A stretch of DNA of 64,000 bases from positions 620,001 through 684,000 of the forward strand of contig NZ_JAHLQF010000003.1 in NCBI RefSeq assembly GCF_018918285.1, read 5' to 3'. This stretch comes from Clostridium mobile. Lineage in GTDB: Bacteria; Bacillota; Clostridia; Clostridiales; Clostridiaceae. The notes under the pieces were generated by a model. That model did not search any database and was not told the origin of the DNA. It saw nothing but the letters and a program-made list of their open reading frames with translations. Shown piece by piece: positions 25,970-36,355 of this stretch. The stretch's first letter is position 1. The number at the start of each line of letters is the position of its first letter. Both the position numbers and the translations under genes were made by a program.

Positions 25970-26956
25970 GTGATTACCATAGTTTCGTTTTTATTAAATA
26001 ATTTTATTGATTTAACTTTAGCAGTAATAATAGATTGGATTATAGGAGATCCTTATTGGTTTCCGCATCCTGTTATTTACATAGGAAAGTTAATAAGTTA
26101 TTTAGAGAAAAAAGGAAGAAAGTATATTGAAAATGGTAAAGGGTTAAAAGTTTTTGGTGGATTTATCGTTATGATAGTTGCCACAATATCTTTTTTAATT
26201 CCCTACAGCCTATTATATCTAACTAAGGGTAATCAATGGATATATCATGTATTAAACGTATTTATTTTATGGACAACTCTTTCAGCTAAGTGTTTGAAAA
26301 ATGAAGCTATTAAGGTGTACCATGCTTTGAAAAATGAAGATATAGAAGATGCTAGATTAAAATTATCCTACATTGTAGGTAGGGATACAAAGTCTCTAAT
26401 GGAGGATGAAATAATACGAGCTGACATTGAAACTGTGGCAGAAAACACAGCAGACGGAGTAATTGCTCCACTTTTATATGGATTAGTAGGAGGGGCTCCA
26501 CTGGCTATGATGTATAAAGGCATAAATACCATGGATTCAATGCTTGGATATATGGATGAAAGATTTATTAATATAGGATTTTTTCCAGCGAAGGTAGATG
26601 ATGTTTTTAATTATATTCCTGCTAGATTTTCAGGGATTTTAATAGGCTTATCTTCCCCAGTGGTTGGTGGAAATATTATAGAATCTTTTAAAGTGATGAT
26701 TAGGGACAGGAAGAATCATAAAAGTCCCAATTGTGCTTATCCAGAAGGAGCAGCAGCAGGGGCCATGGGTATACAAGTAGGTGGTACTAATACTTACTTT
26801 GGAAAAGTGGTATATAAGCCAACTATAGGAGATAAAAAAGTAGATTTAAACTATAACCATATATTTGGAAGCATAAAATTAATGTTTGCATCAGAAGTAC
26901 TATTTTTAATAGCATTTGGTATAGTGATTTTAACTTTAAACATAAAGGGAGTGTAA
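25970..26956 (+). CDS. cbiB: Adenosylcobinamide-phosphate synthase
   Basis: This membrane enzyme of up to 328 residues attaches the aminopropanol (or its phosphate) linker to adenosylcobyric acid. Family motifs are DWIIGDPYWFPHPVIYIGK, ETVAENTADGVIAPLLYGLVGG, DERFINIGFFPAKVDDVFNYIPAR and SPNCAYPEGAAAGAMGIQVGG. The start is unclear: GTG at 25970 overlaps the ribosome site, and the codon at the ideal spacing is ATA (25979). It follows cbiP by 2 bases. Confidence 0.94.
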   Translation: MITIVSFLLNNFIDLTLAVIIDWIIGDPYWFPHPVIYIGKLISYLEKKGRKYIENGKGLKVFGGFIVMIVATISFLIPYSLLYLTKGNQWIYHVLNVFILWTTLSAKCLKNEAIKVYHALKNEDIEDARLKLSYIVGRDTKSLMEDEIIRADIETVAENTADGVIAPLLYGLVGGAPLAMMYKGINTMDSMLGYMDERFINIGFFPAKVDDVFNYIPARFSGILIGLSSPVVGGNIIESFKVMIRDRKNHKSPNCAYPEGAAAGAMGIQVGGTNTYFGKVVYKPTIGDKKVDLNYNHIFGSIKLMFASEVLFLIAFGIVILTLNIKGV

Positions 26957-26959
26957 CCA

Positions 26960-28054
26960 GTGCAACATGGTGGAGATGTTTATACAGAAGGAATATTAAA
27001 GGGGAAAGAATTAATAGATTTTAGTTCTAATATAAATCCATTAGGTGTACCTAAGGGGTTTATAGATAATTTAAATGAAGGGATTTTAAATATAACAAGA
27101 TATCCAGATCTTCAATATAGACAACTAAGAGCAGATTTAAAAGAGTATATAAATAATGTAGAGATATTATTTGGGGATGGAGATAGAAGTTTAGAATTAG
27201 TTCATGAAGAAGATTTTATACTGGGCAATGGAGCAGCAGAAATAATTGATTTAACTATATCCAGTTTCAAAAGCATTATGATAATTACCCCATCCTTTGG
27301 TGAGTATTATGAGAGTGCTGAGAAGTGGGGAGTGGATATAGTATGTGTTTCATTAAATGAAGATATGGAATATGACTATGAAGCTATAGCTAAAAATTTA
27401 CACAGTGTAGAAGCTATAATCATAGGAAATCCCAACAATCCTAATGGTGGGATAATAGACAAAGAAAAGTTCTTGCCAATAATAGAGCGTTGTGAAAAAG
27501 AAGGCAAGAAAATAATAATAGATGAGGCTTTTGTAGAATTTACAGGAAAGCATAAAGACAGCTTTATTTATCAGTTAAAAGATTATAAATCTCTATTTAT
27601 AATAAGAGCTATAACAAAATTTTATGCCATGCCTGGAATAAGATTTGGCTATGGAATTTCTTCAGATGGGGAATTTATAGATAAATTAAAAGAAAAGCAA
27701 AATCCGTGGAACATAAATGCTTTTGCAGAGCTAGCAGTTAAATATGTACTTAAAGATAGAAATTATATCAATAAATCAATAAAGTGGATTAAAGTAGAGA
27801 GAGAGTATCTAAAAGGAGAACTAAAGAAATTAGATATTATAGAAAAGGTATTTGATACCCATGGAAACTATATTTTATGTAAACTAAAAAATATTGATTG
27901 CGATAGATTATACGAGTATTCACTAGAAAGAGGAATAGTCATAAGAAAATGCAATAATTATATTGGACTTAATAAAAGCTATGTAAGATTTGCAATCAAA
28001 GATAGATTGAACAACGATAAATTATTACAGGTACTAAAAAAAATTAATATATAA
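26960..28054 (+). CDS. cobD: L-threonine-O-3-phosphate decarboxylase (PLP enzyme)
   Basis: This 364-residue type I PLP enzyme of the HisC-like group makes (R)-1-amino-2-propanol phosphate, the linker used by CbiB. The N terminus MQHGGDVYTEG and DFSSNINPLG are typical of the cobalamin subgroup; IGNPNNPNGG and the PLP Lys in RAITKFYAMPGIRFGYG are visible. GTG start at 26960 after GGGAG, 3 bases after cbiB. The threonine kinase that would supply the substrate is not in the window. Confidence 0.93.
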   Translation: MQHGGDVYTEGILKGKELIDFSSNINPLGVPKGFIDNLNEGILNITRYPDLQYRQLRADLKEYINNVEILFGDGDRSLELVHEEDFILGNGAAEIIDLTISSFKSIMIITPSFGEYYESAEKWGVDIVCVSLNEDMEYDYEAIAKNLHSVEAIIIGNPNNPNGGIIDKEKFLPIIERCEKEGKKIIIDEAFVEFTGKHKDSFIYQLKDYKSLFIIRAITKFYAMPGIRFGYGISSDGEFIDKLKEKQNPWNINAFAELAVKYVLKDRNYINKSIKWIKVEREYLKGELKKLDIIEKVFDTHGNYILCKLKNIDCDRLYEYSLERGIVIRKCNNYIGLNKSYVRFAIKDRLNNDKLLQVLKKINI

Positions 28055-28072
28055 TCTATAGGAGGGTTATAA

Positions 28073-28795
28073 ATGAGTAAAAAGTTTACATTATTTATGA
28101 TGATGGCTATGGTGTTTACAATGACGTCAAGTGCATCAGCCATGCACATAGCAGAAGGATTTTTGCCACCGATGTGGTCGGGAATTTATTTTGTAATTGC
28201 TCTTCCATTTGTAATAATGGGGATAAAGGGGATTAAAGAAAGCACTAGTAAAAATAAAGATATTAAAATGCTTTTAGGTCTTGTAGCTGCATATGCATTT
28301 ATACTTTCAGCTATGAAAATACCTTCAGTTACAGGAAGTTGTTCTCATCCAACAGGAACAGGGCTTTCAGCTATAATTTTTGGACCTTTTATATCTTCAG
28401 TAGTAGGATTGATAGTTCTTGTGTTCCAAGCTATATTTTTAGCCCATGGAGGAATAACAACTCTTGGCGCTAACGTGGTTTCAATGGCCGTAGTTGGACC
28501 AATAGTTTCCTACTTAATATACACTGCATTAAAAAATAAAAATAAAAAACTAGGGGTGTTTTTAGCAGCAGCAATAGGTGATTTAGCAACATATTTTGTT
28601 ACTTCAGTGCAGTTAGCTTTAGCTTTCCCAGCACAGCAAGGTGGAATAATAGCTTCTTTTGGAAAATTCTTTTCAATATTTTCTATAACTCAGATTCCTT
28701 TAGCTATAGTAGAAGGATTGCTTACAGTAATAATTTTTGAATTTATTGAAAAATATTCTTCTAAAGAAATAGAAGTACTTAGCGGGGTGAAATAA
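28073..28795 (+). CDS. cbiM: Cobalt ECF transporter substrate-capture subunit CbiM
   Basis: This 240-residue membrane protein is the cobalt-specific S component. A signal-like N terminus (about residues 1-23) ends just before MHIAEGFLPPMWSG. In this family the processed N terminus with Met-His coordinates Co2+. GSCSHPTGTGLSAIIFGP is the second conserved block. GGAGGG precedes the ATG. It is followed directly by cbiN and cbiQ. Confidence 0.95.
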   Translation: MSKKFTLFMMMAMVFTMTSSASAMHIAEGFLPPMWSGIYFVIALPFVIMGIKGIKESTSKNKDIKMLLGLVAAYAFILSAMKIPSVTGSCSHPTGTGLSAIIFGPFISSVVGLIVLVFQAIFLAHGGITTLGANVVSMAVVGPIVSYLIYTALKNKNKKLGVFLAAAIGDLATYFVTSVQLALAFPAQQGGIIASFGKFFSIFSITQIPLAIVEGLLTVIIFEFIEKYSSKEIEVLSGVK

Positions 28796-29095
28796 TTGAA
28801 AAAGAGAACAGTATCATTATTAATTGCATGCTTTATAGTTATAATAGGTTCTTTGGCTATAGGTAGCATGAGAGGCGGAGAGTTCGAAGGCGCAGATGGA
28901 ATGATAGAAGATGTAATAGCTGAAACAAGAGGGGATTATGAACCATGGTTTTCAGCATTATGGGAACCACCTTCAGGGGAAATAGAAAGTTTATTGTTTG
29001 CAGCTCAAGCTGCTATAGGAGCAGGATTCATGGGGTATTATATAGGAAAGAAGAAAAATGCTAAAGTTAGTAATTGCGCTGTCGAAGAGAAATAA
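28796..29095 (+). CDS. cbiN: Cobalt transporter small subunit CbiN
   Basis: This 99-residue protein has two membrane helices (about 6-24 and 66-86). The extracytoplasmic loop carries GADGMIEDVIAETRGDYEPWFSALWEPPSGEIESLLFAAQ, the family's signature. It starts with TTG at 28796, directly after the cbiM stop, and GGGGTG lies 7 bases before it. It is needed with CbiM for cobalt uptake. Its end overlaps cbiQ by 38 bases. Confidence 0.93.
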   Translation: MKKRTVSLLIACFIVIIGSLAIGSMRGGEFEGADGMIEDVIAETRGDYEPWFSALWEPPSGEIESLLFAAQAAIGAGFMGYYIGKKKNAKVSNCAVEEK

Positions 29096-29759
29096 ATTAA
29101 CCTATATTCATCCTTTAGAAAAAATATTTATGACTATATTACCAATAATTATCATGGGGTTTATATATAATCCTATGGTAATTTTTGGTAATATAATGAT
29201 ATTTTTTTTAATGCATATTATCATAAAAAATAATATGAAAATTGTAGCTAATTTTGCTTTTAAAATAGCAGCCTTTGCTGCTTTTTCGTCGTTAACTTTC
29301 ATTTTTGACTATGGACTTAAATATGTATATGTCATTATATTGAAATGTTTATTTTCTGGATTAAGTCTTTCTTTTTTTACTTTAACTACTCCTATAGAAC
29401 ACATATTATATTATTTTTCTAAAAATAAGTGGTTAACGGATATATGCGATATTGCAAAATCTATGGAAAGATTTTTAATGATATTAGATGATGAATATAA
29501 TATTATGCACAACGCAATGAAATCAAGGGGAGGATTTGATGGATTTTCCTCAAAAATAAAAAGTACGGGTAAAATAGCGGCATTACTTTTTGTGAATACT
29601 ATGGAGAGATGGAAAAATATAAAGGATGGGTTAGATAGCAGATGTTACAGAGGATATACTCCTTACATTGCCATAGACTTTAATTTTTCTTATAAGAGAT
29701 TTATATTTATATGTATATATAATTTTATATTAATTTTTCTTGCGATATATTTAAAATAA
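29058..29759 (+). CDS. cbiQ: Cobalt ECF transporter transmembrane subunit CbiQ
   Basis: This 233-residue EcfT-type coupling protein has four to five hydrophobic helices and the charged coupling motifs SMERFLMILDDEYNIMHNAMKSRGG and DGLDSRCYRG that contact the ATPase. The ATG at 29058 overlaps cbiN by 38 bases and has only a weak GAAAGAAG site, so expression probably depends on coupling. The ATPase gene cbiO, usually next, is absent; hemA follows. Confidence 0.92.
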   Translation: MLKLVIALSKRNKLTYIHPLEKIFMTILPIIIMGFIYNPMVIFGNIMIFFLMHIIIKNNMKIVANFAFKIAAFAAFSSLTFIFDYGLKYVYVIILKCLFSGLSLSFFTLTTPIEHILYYFSKNKWLTDICDIAKSMERFLMILDDEYNIMHNAMKSRGGFDGFSSKIKSTGKIAALLFVNTMERWKNIKDGLDSRCYRGYTPYIAIDFNFSYKRFIFICIYNFILIFLAIYLK

Positions 29760-29783
29760 TTGAACTTTATGGAGTGAAAGAGA

Positions 29784-30980
29784 ATGATAGGAGTTATTGG
29801 TATCAGAAATAATATAAAGCTAGATATAAGGGAAAAGTTAAGTATAATACCAAAACGTTATGAAGATTATCTTTTGAAGCTTAATGAAATTTGTGACGAG
29901 GTATTAATACTTAGTACTTGTAATAGAACAGAAGTATATTTTTCCACCCAAAAAGACTATGGTGAAATAATTGATGAAATTTTTGAAAGATTAAACTGGA
30001 GTAAAGAATATATAAAATATACATTTTTCCATAAAGATGATGAAGCTGTAGATTACATGATGAACGTGGTATGCGGATTCTATTCTTCAATTTTAGGTGA
30101 AGATCAAATCTTAGGTCAAGTTAAAGATGCCTATGAAATAGCACTAAAAAATAAAACTATAAAAAGAGAGGTTCAAAAACTATTTCAAATGGCAATAACC
30201 TGTGGAAAGGAATTTAGATTTAAATCTAAGTTATACACTATACCTGTTTCCTCTGCGTCTATAGCAGTAAATGAAGGTAGACGCCTAGGTGCAAAGAATT
30301 TTATGGTTCTTGGCTATGGAGAAATTGGTAGTTTAGCCTGTAAATATATAATGTCTGGCAGTTTTAATAAATTATATATATCCCTTAGAAACCCTTCTCT
30401 TGTTGAAATAGAAGATAGCAGGGTAAAGGCAATACCTTTTAATGAAAGACAGAAATTTTATAAAGATGTAGATTGCATAATATGTTCAACCTCTGCACCA
30501 CACCCAGTGGTACATAAGAATGATATGTCAGAAAAGGAATTGGTGATTTTTGATTTAGCGGTACCTAGAGATGTGGAAGAGGGAATAGAAAAGATTAATA
30601 ATATTCAGGTATACGATATAGATAAAATTAGTTTATTAAACGATGAGAATTGTCAGAAAAGAAAATTACAGATGGAAGAAAATAAATATATTTTAGACAA
30701 GTACATCAATGATTTTAAGGATTGGCAAAAGATAAGAGAAATATCTCCTCAAATAGAGAAACTAAAAGAATGTGGAGAAGTTGTATATAGAAAGAGATAT
30801 AAGACCTTTAAGAATAAATTAAAAACTAAGGATAAAGAGATGTTAGCTGAAATGTTATTAAAAAGCACCTCTGATGCCTATGTAAATAGAGCAATAGAAG
30901 TATTAAAAGAAGAACAATTGAAAGGCAGGTATGAGGAATGCCTGAATATAATTCAAAGAATATTTTACAATACCAAATAG
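29784..30980 (+). CDS. hemA: Glutamyl-tRNA reductase
   Basis: This 398-residue enzyme makes glutamate-1-semialdehyde from Glu-tRNA, the entry step of the C5 tetrapyrrole path. The catalytic Cys is in [25 protein letters not shown], the NADPH fold [13 protein letters not shown], and [10 protein letters not shown] are visible. It is embedded in the cobalamin operon together with all genes to uroporphyrinogen III, so the early path here is dedicated to corrin supply. Confidence 0.95.
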   Translation: MIGVIGIRNNIKLDIREKLSIIPKRYEDYLLKLNEICDEVLILSTCNRTEVYFSTQKDYGEIIDEIFERLNWSKEYIKYTFFHKDDEAVDYMMNVVCGFYSSILGEDQILGQVKDAYEIALKNKTIKREVQKLFQMAITCGKEFRFKSKLYTIPVSSASIAVNEGRRLGAKNFMVLGYGEIGSLACKYIMSGSFNKLYISLRNPSLVEIEDSRVKAIPFNERQKFYKDVDCIICSTSAPHPVVHKNDMSEKELVIFDLAVPRDVEEGIEKINNIQVYDIDKISLLNDENCQKRKLQMEENKYILDKYINDFKDWQKIREISPQIEKLKECGEVVYRKRYKTFKNKLKTKDKEMLAEMLLKSTSDAYVNRAIEVLKEEQLKGRYEECLNIIQRIFYNTK

Positions 30981-31660
30981 ACTACACTAATATTTCATTA
31001 ATATCCAATAAGATAAGGGTATTGATTATAGGTGGAGGAAGGGCAGGCTTTATAAAAGCTAAGACTTTTATAAAGAATGGATGTATGGTGACCATGCTTT
31101 CTAAGGAATTCACCAATAGCTTTGATGAGTTAAAGGGTAGTCATAATATTGAATTCATAAGAGATGATTATAAACAAGATTATATATTAAATTATCATTT
31201 AGTAATAATAGCTATAGATGATAATAATACAAGGGAATTAATAAAAAAACATTGTGAAAAGTATTGTAAGCTCTACTCCGATTCCAGTGAGTTTAGAAGG
31301 GGAATGTTCTTAGTACCTTGTCAAAGAAAAACTAGATATATAAATCTTTCACTAAATACTAAGGAAGGTAGTCCTAAGACTTCTGTTTACTTGACTAATA
31401 AGTTGACAGATGTAGCTAAGGCATATGACGATTTTGTGGACTACTGTTGTAAATTAAGAAATAGTTTAAAGGATAATCCTTTGAAAAATGAAATAACAAA
31501 CTTTGTAAACACAGATGACTTTTATTTCTTTTTTGAAAAAAATGTCCATAATAAAGTGTTAAAAATGTTTTATGGAGGTAATGAAATTGAAATTAATTTT
31601 AGCTACGAGAAAAAGTATCCTAGCACAGACTCAAACGGATTTAATAATAGATATGATTAA
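30938..31660 (+). CDS. Precorrin-2 dehydrogenase / sirohydrochlorin synthase-like (CysG N-terminal type)
   Basis: This protein of up to 240 residues has the NAD fold [17 protein letters not shown] and the CysG/Met8 core ([39 protein letters not shown]). It oxidises precorrin-2 to sirohydrochlorin, the substrate of CbiK in the anaerobic route. It overlaps hemA by 43 bases and hemC by about 74-89 bases at its ends, so the start may lie further in. The C-terminal part is poorly conserved. Confidence 0.85.
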   Translation: MPEYNSKNILQYQIDYTNISLISNKIRVLIIGGGRAGFIKAKTFIKNGCMVTMLSKEFTNSFDELKGSHNIEFIRDDYKQDYILNYHLVIIAIDDNNTRELIKKHCEKYCKLYSDSSEFRRGMFLVPCQRKTRYINLSLNTKEGSPKTSVYLTNKLTDVAKAYDDFVDYCCKLRNSLKDNPLKNEITNFVNTDDFYFFFEKNVHNKVLKMFYGGNEIEINFSYEKKYPSTDSNGFNNRYD

Positions 31661-32459
31661 AGAAAAGAATAATGTAGAATGTGAAAAGTTACTAATTGAA
31701 ACCTTAGGAGATAAAATATTAGATAAAACCTTAGATAAAATTGGAGGTAAAGGGCTATTTATTAAAGAGATAGAAATGGCTCTATTAGAGGATAAAGCTC
31801 ATATTGCAGTACACAGCATGAAAGACATGCCTTATGAAATACTAGAAGAATTTCAAATAGCCGCAATACCGAAAAGAGAAGATGTAAGAGATGTATTTAT
31901 ATCTGCAGATGGGACTCCTTTTATGGATTTGCCAGAGGGAGCTAAGGTTGGAACTAGTAGCAGAAGAAGAGCTTCACAGTTAAAACTTTTAAGACCAGAT
32001 GTAGAGATAGTGCCAATAAGAGGAAATGTACAGACTAGAATAAGAAAAATAAAAGAATTAAATTTGCATGGAACTGTACTCGCTTCCGCCGGATTAAATA
32101 GACTTGGAATGGAAGATGTAGTAACAAATTATTTTGAGGTTACGGAGATGGTGCCAGCTATAGGACAAGGGGCACTAGGTGTGGAAACAAAGGTAGGATC
32201 AGAAGCTTATGAATATGTTAAGCATATAGATCATGAAGAAAGTAGAATTTGTGTAGAAGCTGAAAGAAGCTTTATGAGAGAGTTAAAAGGAGATTGCCAT
32301 TCCACCATAGGAGCTAATGCAATAATTAAAGGTGATATGTTATATATGGTAGGAATCTTTGAAGTCAATGGAAAAATAGTAAAAAAAGATATAGAAGGCA
32401 AAAAAGAAGATTTTATAAACTTAGGAAAAAATTTAGCCAAGAAAATTGAAATGGCTTAG
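31587..32459 (+). CDS. hemC: Hydroxymethylbilane synthase (porphobilinogen deaminase)
   Basis: This enzyme of about 290 residues polymerises four porphobilinogens. The N-terminal [16 protein letters not shown], the HSMKDMP motif, [11 protein letters not shown] and [10 protein letters not shown] are typical. The dipyrromethane cofactor Cys is in GDCHSTIGA, where many relatives have GGC. I prefer TTG at 31587 (7 bases after GGAGGT) over ATGs at 31572 and 31581, which lie on or against the ribosome site. Confidence 0.93.
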   Translation: MKLILATRKSILAQTQTDLIIDMIKEKNNVECEKLLIETLGDKILDKTLDKIGGKGLFIKEIEMALLEDKAHIAVHSMKDMPYEILEEFQIAAIPKREDVRDVFISADGTPFMDLPEGAKVGTSSRRRASQLKLLRPDVEIVPIRGNVQTRIRKIKELNLHGTVLASAGLNRLGMEDVVTNYFEVTEMVPAIGQGALGVETKVGSEAYEYVKHIDHEESRICVEAERSFMRELKGDCHSTIGANAIIKGDMLYMVGIFEVNGKIVKKDIEGKKEDFINLGKNLAKKIEMA

Positions 32460-32469
32460 GAGGTAGACT

Positions 32470-33930
32470 ATGAGTAAAGTATATTTAATTGGAGCAGGAC
32501 CAGGAGATGAGGAGTTAATCACATTGAAAGCTATAAATAAATTAAAAAAATGTACTGCAGTTATGTACGATAGATTAGCCTCACCAGGAATATTAAAATA
32601 TCTAGATGAAAAATGTGAAATATATTACTGTGGCAAAGAACCTGGATGTCACTATAAAACCCAGGATGAAATAAATGAAATGTTAGTTAATCTTGCTAAA
32701 AAAGGACACATAGTAGGAAGAATAAAAGGAGGAGACCCTTTTGTATTCGGCCGTGGAGGAGAAGAAATATTATCACTATTAGAAGAAAATATTGAGTTTG
32801 AAGTAATACCAGGTATAACTTCAGCTATATCTGTTCCAAACTATGCAGGGATTCCAGTTACTCATAGAGCTATAGCTCAAGGTTTTCATGTATTTACAGG
32901 AATGACTGCAGATAAACTTAACTTAGATTGGAATGCAGTAGCAAAAATTGGAGGAACCCTAATATTTTTAATGGGATTCAATAACTTAGATATAATAACC
33001 TCAAGGCTTTTAGAAAATGGCATGGATGAATCTACCCCTTGTGCCATAATAATGAGAGGGACTACTTCTCTTCAAAGAAAAGTAGTTGGCACTATAAAAA
33101 ACATAAAAGAAAAGGCATTAGAAAAGGGAATAGGGTCCCCTTGTATAATTCTTGTAGGTGATGTGGTTCAGTTTAATGATAAGTTTAACTGGTATGAAAA
33201 GAAGCCCCTTTTCGGTAAAAACATATGTGTAACTCGCTCAAAGGAACAGGCGGGAGAACTTATAGAAAAGTTGAGAGATTTAGGAGCACAAACCACAGAA
33301 ATCAATGCTATAAAGATAGTAAACACAGGGGAAAACTTAAACTCATACATGGATAAATTATCACAATATGATTTTATACTCTTTACCAGTGTAAATGCTG
33401 TAAATATATTCTTTGATTATTTAGTAGAAAAAGAATACGACATAAGAAATATAAAAGGAAAATTTGCTGTTATAGGACCTGCTACAGAAAAAGCTCTCAT
33501 TAAAAGAGGAATAAAACCAGAAATTATGGCAGAAGAATTTGTAGCAGAGGATTTATTCAATAAAATTAAGCCTCAAGTAAAAGAAGGAGATAAAATACTT
33601 CTCCCTCGTTCAGCTCAAGCTAGAGAATATTTAGTTGAAGCATTGACAGAGGAGAAAACTTTAGTAGATGAAGTAACTACTTATAGTATAGCTAAAGGGG
33701 ATTTACCTGAAGGGGAAATATTTGATAATGTGAACATAGTCTTATTTACTAGCCCAAGCATAGTAAGAAACATGATAGATATGGTTGGAGTGGAAGCTAT
33801 AAAGAGCAAAGAATGTTTAGCTATTGGCCCTATAACTTCAAAAGAGCTTCAAAAGCATGGCATAGAACATACTGTATCTGATGAATATTCGAACGAAGGA
33901 ATAATTAAAAAACTTTTGGAAAATAAATAG
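32470..33930 (+). CDS. cobA-hemD: Fused uroporphyrinogen-III C-methyltransferase and uroporphyrinogen-III synthase
   Basis: This is a two-domain protein of 486 residues. The N-terminal 250 residues are a SAM methyltransferase (LIGAGPGDEELITLKA, RIKGGDPFVFGRGGEE, PGITSAISVPNYAGIPVTHR) that makes precorrin-2. The C-terminal part (from about 250) is a HemD fold (LFGKNICVTRSKEQAGELIEKL, FTSVNAVNIFFDYL, FTSPSIVRNM). Such fusions are common in clostridia. It acts right after HemC and before the precorrin-2 dehydrogenase. Confidence 0.95.
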   Translation: MSKVYLIGAGPGDEELITLKAINKLKKCTAVMYDRLASPGILKYLDEKCEIYYCGKEPGCHYKTQDEINEMLVNLAKKGHIVGRIKGGDPFVFGRGGEEILSLLEENIEFEVIPGITSAISVPNYAGIPVTHRAIAQGFHVFTGMTADKLNLDWNAVAKIGGTLIFLMGFNNLDIITSRLLENGMDESTPCAIIMRGTTSLQRKVVGTIKNIKEKALEKGIGSPCIILVGDVVQFNDKFNWYEKKPLFGKNICVTRSKEQAGELIEKLRDLGAQTTEINAIKIVNTGENLNSYMDKLSQYDFILFTSVNAVNIFFDYLVEKEYDIRNIKGKFAVIGPATEKALIKRGIKPEIMAEEFVAEDLFNKIKPQVKEGDKILLPRSAQAREYLVEALTEEKTLVDEVTTYSIAKGDLPEGEIFDNVNIVLFTSPSIVRNMIDMVGVEAIKSKECLAIGPITSKELQKHGIEHTVSDEYSNEGIIKKLLENK

Positions 33931-33938
33931 ATTTATTT

Positions 33939-34040
33939 CAATTGATAATTGAGAATGGACAATTGGGAATTAAGGACAGAATTTTGTGAAATGAAATTCT
34001 TACAATAACTTTCAATTCTCAATTCTAAACTCTCAATTTT
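33939..34040. repeat. MITE-like palindromic intergenic element
   Basis: The left end (AATTGAGAATGG...) and the right end (TTCAATTCTCAATTCTAAACTCTCAATT, read as its complement) are imperfect inverted repeats of about 30 bases around an inner hairpin near GAATTTTGTGAAATGAAATTC. A shorter related string (GGAGAATTGATAATTGAAAATGG) occurs at 35022-35047 between hemB and hemL. It looks like a small non-coding repeat family. Confidence 0.55.
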
Positions 34041-34058
34041 AAAAAAGGAGTGTAATTT

Positions 34059-35021
34059 ATGTTTAATAGACATAGAAGATTGAGAAATAATGAAGCCATA
34101 AGGAGTATGGTTAGGGAAACAGTTTTAACTCCAGATGATTTTATATACCCATTATTTGTTGTAGAAGGGGAAAATATAAAAAAAGAAATAACTTCTCTTC
34201 CAAACAACTACCATTACTCCATAGATAGGTTACATGAAGTAGTAAAAGAAATAGAAGAGAGCGGAGTTAAGGGAATAATTCTATTTGGTATACCGGATCA
34301 TAAAGATGAAGTTGGTAGTGAAAGCTATAATGATAATGGAATAATACAAAAGGCAATAAGAAAAATTAGAGAACTATCTAAAGATATTTACATAATAACC
34401 GATGTGTGCATGTGCGAGTATACAAGTCATGGTCATTGTGGAATAATTCATGATGAAAATGTAGATAACGATGAAACCCTAGATTATTTGTGCAGAATAT
34501 CTCTATCCCATGCTAAAGCAGGAGCAGACATGATTGCACCTTCGGATATGATGGACGGAAGAATTGCAGCCATAAGAGAAGCTTTAGATAAAAACGGATA
34601 TGTTCACATTCCAATAATGTCTTATAGTGCTAAATATTGTTCAGCTTTTTATGGTCCTTTTAGAGAGGCAGCTAATTCAACACCTCAATTTGGAGATAGA
34701 AAGACCTATCAAATGGATCCAGGAAATATAAGAGAAGCCATGCTTGAAATAGAAAGTGACATCATGGAAGGAGCAGATATTATTATGGTAAAACCTGCCC
34801 TATCTTATTTAGATGTAATAAGATGGGCTAAGGATAAAACCCATATGCCAATAGCAGCTTATAGTGTGAGCGGAGAATACTCTATGGTTAAAGCTGCTGC
34901 AAAAATGGGATTAATAGATGAGAAGAAAATAGCACTTGAAATGCTTTTATCCATGAAAAGAGCAGGAGCAGATATGATCATAACCTACTATGCTCTTGAT
35001 GCGGCTAAATGGCTTAAATAA
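34059..35021 (+). CDS. hemB: Delta-aminolevulinic acid dehydratase (porphobilinogen synthase)
   Basis: This 320-residue enzyme condenses two 5-aminolevulinates into porphobilinogen. The metal-binding segment [14 protein letters not shown] has three cysteines (zinc type). The two Schiff-base lysines are in [18 protein letters not shown] and [16 protein letters not shown] precedes the ATG. It is separated from cobA-hemD by the repeat element. Confidence 0.96.
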   Translation: MFNRHRRLRNNEAIRSMVRETVLTPDDFIYPLFVVEGENIKKEITSLPNNYHYSIDRLHEVVKEIEESGVKGIILFGIPDHKDEVGSESYNDNGIIQKAIRKIRELSKDIYIITDVCMCEYTSHGHCGIIHDENVDNDETLDYLCRISLSHAKAGADMIAPSDMMDGRIAAIREALDKNGYVHIPIMSYSAKYCSAFYGPFREAANSTPQFGDRKTYQMDPGNIREAMLEIESDIMEGADIIMVKPALSYLDVIRWAKDKTHMPIAAYSVSGEYSMVKAAAKMGLIDEKKIALEMLLSMKRAGADMIITYYALDAAKWLK

Positions 35022-35071
35022 TGGAGAATTGATAATTGAAAATGGAGAATAGGAAAGAAGGGGTGTTTTAA

Positions 35072-36340
35072 ATGAGAAACTTAGAGATATTTGAAGAGTC
35101 AAAAAAATATATGCCAGGGGGAGTTAATAGCCCTGTTAGAGCATTTACAAATGTTACAATAAATCCTCCAGTAATGAAAAAAGGTGAAGGTTCACATATA
35201 TTTGATGAAGATGGAAATGAATACATAGACTTTATAGCATCTTGGGGACCGATGATATTAGGACATAATGATAAGGATGTAGTAAAAGCTATAAAAGATA
35301 TGGTAGATAATGCCCTAACTTTTGGAGCACCAACGGAAGTGGAATTATTACTTGCAAGACATATGGTAAATACATTAGATAATGTAGATATGGTTAGAAT
35401 GGTGAATTCAGGTACGGAAGCTACCATGAGTGCTGTAAAACTTGCAAGAGGATATACAAAAAAAGATAAGATAGTAAAATTTGCTGGATGTTATCATGGA
35501 CACTTCGATGGATTTTTAGTAGAAGCAGGATCAGGAGTACTTACAGAAAGAATTCCAGGTTCTCCAGGGGTACCAAAGAGTAGCATAGAAAACACTTTAA
35601 TTGCCAAATACAATGATATCCAAAGTGTAAGAGACTTATTTGTTAAATATGGTGATGATATAGCAGGAGTCATAGTTGAACCAGTGGCTGGTAATATGGG
35701 GGTTATACCTGGAACTAAAGAGTTCTTAGAAGGACTAAGAAAAGTTTGTGATGAGTATGGAGCATTATTAATTTTTGATGAAGTAATGACTGGATTTAGA
35801 GTAGCTTATAAAGGAGCACAAAGCCTTTATGGAGTAGTTCCTGACTTAACCACCTTTGCTAAGATTATGGGAGGAGGACTTCCTTGTGGAGCATACGGTG
35901 GTAAAAGAGAGATAATGGAAAACCTATCTCCTATGGGACCTGTGTATCAGGCGGGAACTATGTCAGGTAACCCAGTGGTGATGGCAGCAGGATATGCTAC
36001 CTTAACTAAGCTATATAATAATTTACATTATTATGATCATGTTGAAAAGTTAGCTAACACTCTTAAAATGGGTATGGAAGAAGTAGCTAAGGAAAAAGGA
36101 ATATCCTTAGTTATAAATAGATGTGGATCCATGATGACGCCTTTCTTTACAGAGAAAGAGAGTGTTGTAGATTACGAAGATGCTAAAACCTGTGATACAG
36201 CGCTATATGGAAGGTTCTTTCATCACATGATAAATGGTGGAATGTACATATCACCTTCACAGTTTGAAGCTATGTTCATAGGGGTTAAGCATAGTGAAGC
36301 TGAAATAGAAAAATTCTTAGAACTAATGAGAAAGTTCTAG
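35072..36340 (+). CDS. hemL: Glutamate-1-semialdehyde 2,1-aminomutase
   Basis: This 422-residue PLP enzyme converts glutamate-1-semialdehyde to 5-aminolevulinate. [10 protein letters not shown] at the N terminus, [16 protein letters not shown], the PLP-binding aspartate in [12 protein letters not shown] and the active-site Lys in [17 protein letters not shown] are clear. It completes the C5 path with HemA and lies within the cobalamin operon. Confidence 0.96.
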   Translation: MRNLEIFEESKKYMPGGVNSPVRAFTNVTINPPVMKKGEGSHIFDEDGNEYIDFIASWGPMILGHNDKDVVKAIKDMVDNALTFGAPTEVELLLARHMVNTLDNVDMVRMVNSGTEATMSAVKLARGYTKKDKIVKFAGCYHGHFDGFLVEAGSGVLTERIPGSPGVPKSSIENTLIAKYNDIQSVRDLFVKYGDDIAGVIVEPVAGNMGVIPGTKEFLEGLRKVCDEYGALLIFDEVMTGFRVAYKGAQSLYGVVPDLTTFAKIMGGGLPCGAYGGKREIMENLSPMGPVYQAGTMSGNPVVMAAGYATLTKLYNNLHYYDHVEKLANTLKMGMEEVAKEKGISLVINRCGSMMTPFFTEKESVVDYEDAKTCDTALYGRFFHHMINGGMYISPSQFEAMFIGVKHSEAEIEKFLELMRKF

Positions 36341-36355
36341 AAAACAGGTGTTAAT

